Positions 7,265 to 14,859 of a stretch of DNA of 35,478 bases are shown one piece after another. The stretch is taken from contig JAYGEG010000013.1 of the NCBI GenBank assembly GCA_046582495.1, forward strand, positions 1 through 35,478, given 5' to 3'. Both the position numbers and the translations under genes were made by a program. A model generated the notes under the pieces. It had not been told where the DNA came from and did not search any database. It saw only the letters and a list, made by a program, of their open reading frames with translations. The number at the start of each line of letters is the position of its first letter. The stretch's first letter is position 1. The DNA comes from TMED23 sp913054205 (GTDB lineage: Bacteria; Pseudomonadota; Alphaproteobacteria; Rhodospirillales; UBA2165).

Positions 7265-8841
7265 TTTACCAATATATCCGCGGGAACACTTTTGGCCAGA
7301 TATTGGCGTTCGATCATATTGGCATCAGAAAAAAGCACGCTGAAAATATTGTGATCATCGGAGACGGGCTCAGAATTCGCATAGTATTTTGATGGTACTC
7401 TGTGGGTTTTTGAAATCGCCAAACGTACCAAATCAGCCACATTTCGGGGCATTTTAATTTTTGGTACAAAGAGCTTTTTGGGCGTTTCACCAGCGGTTGC
7501 GACGATGAATATATTGCCGCCGACAAAACCAGCAATATAAAGCTTGGGGAAGGCGGCTCCAACGGTTGCCAGCAGGCGCTTGTTATTGTCTTCATTGTTA
7601 TCATCAAAGAAAGCATTCATCACCACCGAGCCACCCTGATGTAAGCAGCGCCTAAGATCACCAAAAAATTCTTTGGTGAGAAGATAATCAGGAACATTGT
7701 CGCCCAAAAAAAGATCGACGATGGCAATGTCGAATTTGTCCCGGCATTGGCGGACAAATGTGCGGGCATCTTCGAGGTGAACTTTGATGCCGCTTGGATC
7801 AAATCCAAAATGTTCGGTGGCGGCTTTCAAAGCGGCATGGTTGATTTCAACGGCGGCGACATTCATGCCGGCGCGTTTTAAACTCAGTGGCACAGCACCC
7901 GCGCCGAGCCCTAAAATCACCGCATCTTTGGCCTTTGGCTCAAACGCCCGGGCGAGAGATTCCAGGACATAGGTGTACATCGACAGAGAGTTGTTTTGGG
8001 TGTCAGTTCTGTTCTGGATCAAGCCATCTTGAATAAAGTGTTTTTCCGTTTCGCCGGTGCCATCTTTACGCTTCACCTCGGCGACTTTGATATTGCCGAA
8101 CATCGATGTGTATTCCGCCAATATTTTGAAATCTGCGTGATGGGCGGACAGGCTGTTTACAAATTTAAGGTAGTTGCTTTTGCTTGCAGATAGGCCGCCG
8201 CAGGCCATTGCAACGACGATGTTGGCGATGATCAAATTTCGTTTTTGCGGCGCGGTAACTTTATCGGCTAGAAAAACCAAAACCACGCTGGCAGCGCACA
8301 AAACAATGCCAAGCAACAGCACGGCTCTAAAATTTGTAATATTTGGGATAAATATGAAGGCCGTCAAAAGCACGCCGGCAACCGATCCGACTGTGCTGAT
8401 AAAGAAAATGCGTCCCGCGCCTGAATCACCCTCGGGCGTGTCTGATCGTTGCAAGCCGATTAAAAAGGGGTTCATTGCTGAAAGTGCGATGAGCGGTAGC
8501 GCCAATAATAGTGTCGCTCCGACAAAGCTGCCGAGAATGAGATTGATCTGAGACAAGGCTTGGAACGCAAGCGGGTAGACAATAGCGGCCAATCCCATCG
8601 CCGCGGCAGACGCTACCGGCGTTGCGAGAATAAAAAACTCCAGCCTCTGTTTTGAGAGTTTAGCAGACAGATGTCCGCCCCAGCGATATCCAATGGCGAG
8701 GAATGTGAGAGTGATCGACAGAATGCCCGACCAAATATAAAGGCTTACACCAAAATAAGGTGTCATTATTCGGGAGGCCAAGACTTCGAGGGCTAGGGTA
8801 ACAGCGCCGGTGGCAAAAATCAGAATTTCATATTTTTTCAT
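7261..8841 (-). CDS. Membrane-fused spermidine synthase-like protein
   Basis: About 526 residues in two parts. The N-terminal half (to about residue 220) has seven or so membrane segments of the type annotated as spermidine synthase/MFS fusion (FATGAVTLALEVLASRIM). The C-terminal half is a Rossmann methyltransferase-like polyamine synthase domain with the SAM-binding AVILGLGAGAVPLSL, an acidic strand end AAVEINHAAL and HLEDARTFV. Such fusions are widespread, but their substrate is usually unproven, so polyamine synthesis is inferred only. I chose the ATG at 8841; a TTG at 8856 is possible. Transcribed divergently from the VUT gene. Confidence 0.85.
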   Translation of the reverse strand: MKKYEILIFATGAVTLALEVLASRIMTPYFGVSLYIWSGILSITLTFLAIGYRWGGHLSAKLSKQRLEFFILATPVASAAAMGLAAIVYPLAFQALSQINLILGSFVGATLLLALPLIALSAMNPFLIGLQRSDTPEGDSGAGRIFFISTVGSVAGVLLTAFIFIPNITNFRAVLLLGIVLCAASVVLVFLADKVTAPQKRNLIIANIVVAMACGGLSASKSNYLKFVNSLSAHHADFKILAEYTSMFGNIKVAEVKRKDGTGETEKHFIQDGLIQNRTDTQNNSLSMYTYVLESLARAFEPKAKDAVILGLGAGAVPLSLKRAGMNVAAVEINHAALKAATEHFGFDPSGIKVHLEDARTFVRQCRDKFDIAIVDLFLGDNVPDYLLTKEFFGDLRRCLHQGGSVVMNAFFDDNNEDNNKRLLATVGAAFPKLYIAGFVGGNIFIVATAGETPKKLFVPKIKMPRNVADLVRLAISKTHRVPSKYYANSEPVSDDHNIFSVLFSDANMIERQYLAKSVPADILVN

Positions 8842-8955
8842 GATCCTGCTTAGCAAATATTTGGCACAGATTCAAAACCCAATAAATTTGCTAATATCAC
8901 AATAATGAGATATTTAGGCGCGATTCAAAACGGCATCATTTAAAAAGAAGCAAAA

Positions 8956-9510
8956 ATGAACGCGAACCGGAACGAAGGTATTGTTTATTTAGTCGCATTT
9001 ATTGTGACAATACCTATTGCAAATTGGATGATTGGCAATGTTGGTACCGTGTGTCCACCGAACTCTCCGTGCCTTATTCCGGTAGGGCCTGATCTTATGG
9101 CACCGAGCGGCGTGCTGATGATTGGTCTGGCGCTCGTCCTCCGTGATCTGGTTCAGCGGCGTTTAGGAAAAAAATGGGCGCTTATCGCTATTGCCTGCGG
9201 CGCTGTTATTTCAGCCTTGGTTGCACCGCCAGCGTTGGTTATCGCCTCCTCCGCGGCATTTTTAATTTCGGAGATCGCCGATTTTGCCGTCTATACACCT
9301 TTGCAGGAGCGCCGGTTAATTCTTGCGGTGTTCCTGAGTGGTATTGTCGGGCTGATCATTGACAGCTTGGTGTTCCTACAACTTGCCTTTGGCAGCTTAG
9401 ATTTTTTAACCGGCCAGATCGTTGGTAAGGGTTGGATGATTGTTTTGGCACTACCGGTTATCTGGTTCATTCGTCAACGCGACCAACGTCTGGGTATTCA
9501 GTCTGTATAA
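8956..9510 (+). CDS. VUT family transporter (YhhQ-like, putative queuosine precursor uptake)
   Basis: A 184-residue protein with about five or six membrane segments. The sequence GPDLMAPSGVLMIGLALVLR followed by DLVQRRLG is characteristic of the VUT_1 family, and the E-x-x-D motif SEIADFAVYTPLQ is present. Characterised members (YhhQ) import queuosine precursors preQ0/preQ1; substrate here is inferred. There is no preQ1 riboswitch visible upstream. It is followed 12 bp later by a DUF983 gene; both start codons are preceded by nearly the same AGAAGCAAAAA stretch. Confidence 0.88.
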   Translation: MNANRNEGIVYLVAFIVTIPIANWMIGNVGTVCPPNSPCLIPVGPDLMAPSGVLMIGLALVLRDLVQRRLGKKWALIAIACGAVISALVAPPALVIASSAAFLISEIADFAVYTPLQERRLILAVFLSGIVGLIIDSLVFLQLAFGSLDFLTGQIVGKGWMIVLALPVIWFIRQRDQRLGIQSV

Positions 9511-9522
9511 GAAGCAAAAAGT

Positions 9523-9885
9523 ATGAACAAGCCATCCATCATCCGCATTATTCTACGAGGATTGATTCGACGCTGTTTACAATGCGGCATTGGACATCCA
9601 TTTGCAGGATATCTCACGCTTGGAGAAGAATGCCCTCATTGTCATGAATCATTTCAAGGCATTAGAACGGACGATGCTGCTCCCTGGGCAATAATCTTTG
9701 TGGTAGGCCATTTGTTGGTGCCATTTGTAATGTTAGCGATTGAGTATGATCTACCAACAATTCCGTTTACCGCCCTGATGTCCGTTTTGGGGATCGTCTT
9801 TGCGCTCGCCGTATTACCGGTGATGAAAGGCGTGTTTGTCGGGCTCAATTGGCGATTTAATATCCGCGACGGCAAGGCCCGCTAG
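9523..9885 (+). CDS. DUF983 family protein with two Cys pairs
   Basis: A 120-residue protein. The N-terminal zinc-ribbon-like part has two CxxC pairs, RCLQCG (residues 18-21 for the Cys pair) and CPHCHESF, followed by two predicted membrane helices (about 52-71 and 80-103). This matches the DUF983 layout, common in Alphaproteobacteria and often close to cytochrome oxidase or Ctp/peptidase genes; its function is unknown. It is very probably cotranscribed with the upstream VUT gene and converges on mscS with an 8-bp gap. Confidence 0.9.
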   Translation: MNKPSIIRIILRGLIRRCLQCGIGHPFAGYLTLGEECPHCHESFQGIRTDDAAPWAIIFVVGHLLVPFVMLAIEYDLPTIPFTALMSVLGIVFALAVLPVMKGVFVGLNWRFNIRDGKAR

Positions 9886-9893
9886 AAAAGACG

Positions 9894-10739
9894 TTAAGAA
9901 GAGCTTTCTGTATAAACTGTTCTGGTTGGATAGGGGATCGTGATACCGTTTTCATCGAGCGCCAGTTTGATGGCTTTGATTAAATCGCACTTAACCTGCC
10001 AGTGATCGCCATTGGTAACCCACACCCGAATTATAAAGTTTACCGAACTGTCTGCCAATTCGCTAACCGCGACAAAGGGCTCAGGATCGCTGTGTACCCG
10101 TTCATCCTTGGAAATCGTATCGAGCAATACCTGCATCGCCGTATCAATATCATCATCATAGGAAATGCCGGCGACCATCTCGACGCGGCGAGTTGGATTG
10201 ACTGAATAATTTAAAAGCGTGCCGCCCCAAATTTGACTATTGGGAACTGTAATCCGGATATTGTCTCCGCTCGCCATCTCGGTATAAAAAAGATTGAGTT
10301 TTTTGATTGTCCCGGATTTGCCAGCTACTTCGACATAATCTCCGGCCTTAAAGGGGCGAAACAGCAGCAACATGACACCGGCGGCAACATTGCTGAGTGT
10401 TCCTTGGAGGGCAAGACCAATGGCGAGGCCAGCGGCACCCAAAACCGTGAGCAGGCTTGCGGTTTGGACGCCAAATTGGTTGAGGACCGCGACGATTGTA
10501 ATAACAATTACAAGATATTTGATGAAGCTTGCGAAAAACGTGATCAAAGTGTCATCAATGTGATCGGACTTGGTGAGTACCCGCCCTATCATTTTAGCGG
10601 CCCGGCCCGAGAACCACAGACCGATAATCAAGATCGCAATGGCACCGACAACGTCCAAGCCATATGTGGTGAGGATATTTATAATTTCCCGAGTGATTGT
10701 TTCGAGGTGGCCCTGAATATTGCTCGTCGTTTTATCCAT
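9894..10739 (-). CDS. Small-conductance mechanosensitive channel (MscS family)
   Basis: A 281-residue protein, the size of the E. coli MscS class. There are three membrane helices (about 23-45, 63-85 and 90-115). The pore-lining TM3 region reads LGAAGLAIGLALQGTLSNVA with the Ala/Gly packing pattern, then the beta domain LFRPFKAGDYVEV and PNSQIWGG, and a C-terminal alpha/beta domain. It releases solutes on hypo-osmotic shock from the inner membrane. It lies 20 bp downstream of the DHH phosphoesterase gene, so cotranscription is likely. Confidence 0.95.
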   Translation of the reverse strand: MDKTTSNIQGHLETITREIINILTTYGLDVVGAIAILIIGLWFSGRAAKMIGRVLTKSDHIDDTLITFFASFIKYLVIVITIVAVLNQFGVQTASLLTVLGAAGLAIGLALQGTLSNVAAGVMLLLFRPFKAGDYVEVAGKSGTIKKLNLFYTEMASGDNIRITVPNSQIWGGTLLNYSVNPTRRVEMVAGISYDDDIDTAMQVLLDTISKDERVHSDPEPFVAVSELADSSVNFIIRVWVTNGDHWQVKCDLIKAIKLALDENGITIPYPTRTVYTESSS

Positions 10740-10759
10740 GAGGATTTGGCCTCTCGAAA

Positions 10760-11692
10760 TTAGCCGTCTGCATTAATGCGCTCTATAAGATGCATCAACA
10801 CTTCATCGACTTTATCGTTGGTGACTTGGCAGGTGCCAACACTCTCATGACCGCCGCCGCCTTGTTCCAGCATTAACAGACCGATATTTGATTTAGATGA
10901 TTTGTTGAGGATTGATTTGCCGACCGCGAATAAAGTTTTGGTTTCATCGTCGCCGGGGAAAATATGGATAGAGACTTGGGCGGCAGGAAAAAGACCGTAG
11001 ATCAAAAAACGATTGCAGACATAAATATCATCTTCGCCGCGCATATCTGCGATAACTATATTACCGTCAATCGAGGCGCAGCGTTTTAGCTGCAATTCGG
11101 CGTATTCTTCGTGTTCCAGGAAAATGTGAAGGCGTTGTTCGACATCCGGGATTTGCAATATTTCTTCGATGGGGTGATGGCGGCAATAGACCATCATGTC
11201 TTTCATCAATTGCTCGTGGGAAATGTCGAAGTTTTCAATGCGCGAAAGACCGGTCCGAGGATCAAGCAGGAAGTTGAGAATGGTCCAGCCCTCCGGAGCG
11301 AGGATTTCACTTTCTACATATTGGGCAGAATCTGCTTTATCAACGGCAGCCATCATTTCCGTTGAAATTTTTTGGAAAGCCAATTCGCCGCCAAAGTAGT
11401 CATAGACGACGCGCGCCGCCGATGGGGCATTGGGGTCAATGATATGATTTCGTTGCTTCTTCACACGTACAGTTTCGCTTAAATGGTGATCGAAACACAT
11501 GTGAACGCCTTCGACATACGGCAAGTTCGTCGTCACGTCATTGCCGGTAATATTGATTTGACCTTGCTGTACTTCACGAGGTTCGGCGAAGAGAATTTCG
11601 TCATTAATCATATCGCGCTCAATCAACAATCCACCAGCGACGACGCCATCAAAATCGGCTCGAGCTACAAGACGGAATTTTTGTTCAGACAT
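10760..11692 (-). CDS. DHH family phosphoesterase (exopolyphosphatase-like)
   Basis: A 310-residue DHH/DHHA1-type protein. Metal-binding motifs seen are ARADFDGVVAG (motif I, with the first His of the usual HxDxDG replaced), CFDHHLSE (the DHH motif, about residues 66-73) and the C-terminal GGGGHESVGTCQV (DHHA1). The family hydrolyses oligonucleotides, cyclic dinucleotides or polyphosphate; which of these applies cannot be read from sequence. It precedes mscS by 20 bp on the same strand. Confidence 0.88.
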   Translation of the reverse strand: MSEQKFRLVARADFDGVVAGGLLIERDMINDEILFAEPREVQQGQINITGNDVTTNLPYVEGVHMCFDHHLSETVRVKKQRNHIIDPNAPSAARVVYDYFGGELAFQKISTEMMAAVDKADSAQYVESEILAPEGWTILNFLLDPRTGLSRIENFDISHEQLMKDMMVYCRHHPIEEILQIPDVEQRLHIFLEHEEYAELQLKRCASIDGNIVIADMRGEDDIYVCNRFLIYGLFPAAQVSIHIFPGDDETKTLFAVGKSILNKSSKSNIGLLMLEQGGGGHESVGTCQVTNDKVDEVLMHLIERINADG

Positions 11693-11796
11693 TGATTTCC
11701 TAACGCATATTTTCTACGCAGAAGAAGGTGTATTTAGATTTAGGTGCAAAGCAGCAACATTTCCACCATTAACTTACTATTATCGCACGGTTACAC

Positions 11797-12705
11797 TCAA
11801 TTACTCTTTTTTAGTCCGCTACTATTTACGAGGCGGTTTCGAAGCACCCCGACACCTTCAACTTCAATCTCGACGATATCACCGGCCTTCATGCCGCGTG
11901 TGCTGCCGGGTGTTCCGGTGTAAATTAAATCACCAGGCATGAGCGTAAAATATCGGCTCAACCAGCTCACCACTTTATCGACACTATGGATCATATTTTT
12001 TGTACTCTCGGATTGACGAACTTCGCCATTGAGCCGGGTTTGGACCTGCAAATCATTGTAATTGAGGCCGGTCACCACATAAGGACCGACCGGACCAAAT
12101 CCATCTGCCGCTTTTCCCCGTAACCATTGCAAATCCATCGACTGCCAGTGGCGTTCGCTGACATCATTGCCCGCCGTCACGCCAAATACATATTTGTGAA
12201 CATCTTTTTCGGCTATATTTTTGGCCTTCTTGCCAATAACGACCACCATTTCACCTTCGTAGTGAGGGTTTCCGGCATCGGGCGGAATGACGATATCTTT
12301 GCCATGGGCGAGTAGCGTGCTTGGAAATTTGGCAAATACAGGAGGATTGCCGGAAGAAGAGGCGTGGCTGGCGTAATTCATGCCAACCGCGAAGATTTTG
12401 CTGGGCGTGGTCGGAATAAGAATTTTCAAATCGGCCAGTTTGAGTTTTTTGCCGGTTTCCTTTGGTTCATTGAAGAGGGACCCTGACAATTCAAAGACCG
12501 TCGTTCCGACGACGCGGCCATAGGAAGTTTTGCCGCCATGGGCATAGCGAACATATTTTTTGACAGTGTTATTCGTGGCTTTGTCGGCACTAAACGCGAC
12601 ATTTTGCCCATCTACCAAGGTTGAAAGGACCAACGCCATGCTGAAAAAGCAGGCGAGCCTTAGTATATACAGTGGCGTTCCTCTAAGTTTTTGGCCTTTT
12701 ACCAT
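11797..12705 (-). CDS. Fumarylacetoacetate hydrolase-fold protein with N-terminal signal sequence
   Basis: A 302-residue protein. The FAH C-terminal catalytic fold is clear: FAVGMNYASHA, the metal ligands in HYEGEMVVVIGKKAKN (ExE), GNDVSERHWQ (Asp), then GPVGPYVVT and PGDLIYTGTPGSTRGM. FAH-family enzymes act as hydrolases, decarboxylases or isomerases on beta-diketo acids and are normally cytoplasmic. Here a basic segment (KGQKLRG) is followed by a hydrophobic core (about residues 17-31) and an AFSA-like cleavage site near residue 40, so export to the periplasm is predicted. No catabolic partner genes are adjacent; it lies downstream of ccmI on the same strand. Confidence 0.88.
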   Translation of the reverse strand: MVKGQKLRGTPLYILRLACFFSMALVLSTLVDGQNVAFSADKATNNTVKKYVRYAHGGKTSYGRVVGTTVFELSGSLFNEPKETGKKLKLADLKILIPTTPSKIFAVGMNYASHASSSGNPPVFAKFPSTLLAHGKDIVIPPDAGNPHYEGEMVVVIGKKAKNIAEKDVHKYVFGVTAGNDVSERHWQSMDLQWLRGKAADGFGPVGPYVVTGLNYNDLQVQTRLNGEVRQSESTKNMIHSVDKVVSWLSRYFTLMPGDLIYTGTPGSTRGMKAGDIVEIEVEGVGVLRNRLVNSSGLKKSN

Positions 12706-12785
12706 TAGGAATTTTCCCCATTTATTCTATTCGGTTGAGACGTATTATTGTTTAATGAAACCAACGCCTAGCGCCCTGATTATAG

Positions 12786-13907
12786 TTATTTAATTTGAGA
12801 TTTTACGAGCTCATCGATGCGCCTCTCGGCATCATCAGCTTTTTTGGTTTTTCCCAACACGCGATAGGCGCGCGCCAAACGTTGCCAGCCATTTAAATCA
12901 TTCGGCTCGGACTTTAACCTCTCGGCCAATCTCTCGACCATTGAGCGAATGAAAGCTTGGCGGTCTTCGCCGGACATTTCCCCAGCCGCTTTGATGTCTT
13001 CTTGGGTCGGACCAGGTGCGGAAGTCTCAAGGACCTTAAACCGTGGGGTAAAATTCGCAATTTTAAGATTTCCGGCCTCAGCGGCGTCGACAAGCCGCTG
13101 ACGCACGGTATCAAACCAAGGTGCGCCGACCGGTGAGATCGCCATTAAATCCACCCAAATTTGAATGGCTTCTGAAAACTTCTTTTGGTTTGCCAGATCA
13201 AGGCCAATGTAAAACAGTGCCTTATGTTCCTTCGGGTTTAATTTTTGAGCCATTGTAAAAAAAGTACGAGGCTCGCCATCAAATTTTCCGCCGGCTGCCA
13301 TAAAGGCTGTCTCGGCAATTGAGGCGGCGATTTCTGCGCGGGTCGGATCCAGTTTGAAAGCACGCTTGAACGCATTCGAAGCATCGGCGTAATGTTCTAA
13401 AGTCACCAATGAACGTCCCAATAAAAGCCAGCCGTCTAACTTATCGGGACTTTGCTCCATGCGTTTTTGCAAGGCTTCAACCAGCCGTGCCATTTCGGCA
13501 TTGGCTTGGATTTGAGCAGATTTTGGCGGCGGTGCAAAAGTTCGAGCAGCGAAGGGTAAATCCGGCTTTTCAGGTGAGCCCAAATGACGATACAGCCCAA
13601 GCGCTGCGAGCGGCAAAACTATCATGATTGCAATTGCTGCGCTGAGTTGGAGTTTGCGGGAGTCTTTCTCTGAAAGTTCCACCTCTGGTAATTTCTCAAT
13701 ACGGCGATTGATTTCAGTTTTGAGCGCCTTGGCCTCGCTTTCGCTGAGTAAGCCACGCTCCACATCGCTATCGATTTCGGTTAATTGGTCTCGATAGACC
13801 ATCGCATTGTGATCGAGCATTACGCCACGTTTGCCCCGTATCAAAGGCAGCACAACGATACTTAAAGTGATAACCAGAAGCGCGCCGAACGCAATCCAGA
13901 GACTCAA
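12786..13907 (-). CDS. ccmI: Cytochrome c maturation protein CcmI (apocytochrome chaperone)
   Basis: About 373 residues. Two membrane helices at the N-terminus (first LWIAFGALLVITLSIVVLP, second about residues 90-110 before the LYRHLGSPE stretch) bracket a cytoplasmic loop with a heptad-like acidic segment. A periplasmic TPR domain follows (DGWLLLGRSLVTLEHYADA, LNGWQRLARAYRVLG). CcmI delivers apocytochrome c to the CcmF-H ligation complex. I choose a TTG start at 13905-13907: AGGAG lies 8 nt upstream, and TTG overlaps the ccmH TGA in a TTGA arrangement. Longer starts in the same frame are only antisense-like read-through of ccmH. Confidence 0.9.
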   Translation of the reverse strand: MSLWIAFGALLVITLSIVVLPLIRGKRGVMLDHNAMVYRDQLTEIDSDVERGLLSESEAKALKTEINRRIEKLPEVELSEKDSRKLQLSAAIAIMIVLPLAALGLYRHLGSPEKPDLPFAARTFAPPPKSAQIQANAEMARLVEALQKRMEQSPDKLDGWLLLGRSLVTLEHYADASNAFKRAFKLDPTRAEIAASIAETAFMAAGGKFDGEPRTFFTMAQKLNPKEHKALFYIGLDLANQKKFSEAIQIWVDLMAISPVGAPWFDTVRQRLVDAAEAGNLKIANFTPRFKVLETSAPGPTQEDIKAAGEMSGEDRQAFIRSMVERLAERLKSEPNDLNGWQRLARAYRVLGKTKKADDAERRIDELVKSQIK

Positions 13908-14326
13908 GCTTTCGTCTCCTTTTCCAATTGGGCGGCGTATTTTTTCTGGCGCCGGAAGAAAAGGATTATGCCGAAGACGCCGATCAAGGCGATTACAATG
14001 GGGCCAAACCACAGCACCAAAGTGACCGCTTTAACCGGCGGTCGTAAAAGGACAAAATCTCCATAGCGTGAGACGACATAGTCGATCACCGCTTGATCGC
14101 TATCACCGGCGACAATTCTATCTCGCACCAGAACTCGGAGGTCGCGCGCCAATGGCGCATCCGAATCGTCAATCGATTGGTTCTGGCAAACAACACAGCG
14201 CAGGCCCTTACTGATCGAGCGCGCGCGTTTCTCCAGCAAGGGGTCTTTGAGGATTTCGCTCGGCTCAACTGCCCCAACGGGCGCTGATAAGAGCCCAAGC
14301 GCAAAAATGACCGCTAAAAACTTCAT
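13904..14326 (-). CDS. ccmH: Cytochrome c maturation protein CcmH (thiol-disulfide reductant of apocytochrome)
   Basis: A 140-residue protein with a signal peptide (residues 1-19, ending VGA), the redox motif LRCVVCQNQSIDDSDAPLA (Cys44 and Cys47) and a C-terminal membrane anchor (about 103-124). It holds the apocytochrome CXXCH thiols reduced for heme attachment in the periplasm. Its start overlaps the ccmG end by 4 bp and its stop overlaps the ccmI start, so translation is coupled along the operon. Confidence 0.96.
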   Translation of the reverse strand: MKFLAVIFALGLLSAPVGAVEPSEILKDPLLEKRARSISKGLRCVVCQNQSIDDSDAPLARDLRVLVRDRIVAGDSDQAVIDYVVSRYGDFVLLRPPVKAVTLVLWFGPIVIALIGVFGIILFFRRQKKYAAQLEKETKA

Positions 14327-14859
14327 TGTTTTCTCAACTCGTCCAAGATCGGTTTCAACGTGTCGTTCCAGTTTTGCTCGGTGATCGGACCCATATGTTT
14401 GTAGCGAATGACACCTTGTTTATCGACAAAGAAAGTTTCCGGCGCGCCGGTGACGCCAAAGGCAATTGCGCCGCGGCTTTTTGGATCATCACCGATTAAA
14501 GTATAGGGACTGCCAAATTTTTTGAGCCAGCGAGGCCCGGCTTGGCGATTTACTTCGCGCCAATCAATACCATAAACCGGCACTATATTTTTTTCCTTTA
14601 GTTCCATCAGGAACGGATGTTCGATCCTGCAGGAAACACACCAGGAGCCAAAAATATTTACCAAGACGACTTGGTTTTTAAGATCAGCACTTGATAATCC
14701 TTTGGTTGCGCCTTCAATCGGTTGGAGCGAAAACTCCGGCACCTTTTGATTGATCAACACCGATTGCAAGGTTTGCGAATCGCGCCCTAAACCGGCCGCA
14801 AAATAGACGGCAAGAACGCCTAGCAATACCAGCGGGGTATAATAGGCAAACCTGTTCAT
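14323..14859 (-). CDS. ccmG: Thiol:disulfide interchange protein CcmG (DsbE)
   Basis: A 178-residue membrane-anchored thioredoxin-like protein: N-terminal helix (about 8-22), then the thioredoxin fold with active site GSWCVSC (Cys74, Cys77), the acidic IDWRE insertion typical of CcmG/ResA and the cis-Pro region GVTGAPETFFVD. It passes electrons from CcdA/DsbD to CcmH or apocytochrome. It overlaps ccmF by 4 bp (ATGA) and ccmH by 4 bp. Confidence 0.97.
   Translation of the reverse strand: MNRFAYYTPLVLLGVLAVYFAAGLGRDSQTLQSVLINQKVPEFSLQPIEGATKGLSSADLKNQVVLVNIFGSWCVSCRIEHPFLMELKEKNIVPVYGIDWREVNRQAGPRWLKKFGSPYTLIGDDPKSRGAIAFGVTGAPETFFVDKQGVIRYKHMGPITEQNWNDTLKPILDELRKQ

Noticed and set aside
8857..8955. 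preQ1 riboswitch before the VUT transporter
   Set aside because: The 99-bp gap lacks the short C-rich loop and A-rich tail pseudoknot of preQ1 riboswitches.
13908..14012. Longer CcmI start inside ccmH
   Set aside because: The extension is the ccmH coding sequence read in another frame. TTG 13905-13907 has AGGAG at good spacing and the usual stop-start overlap.
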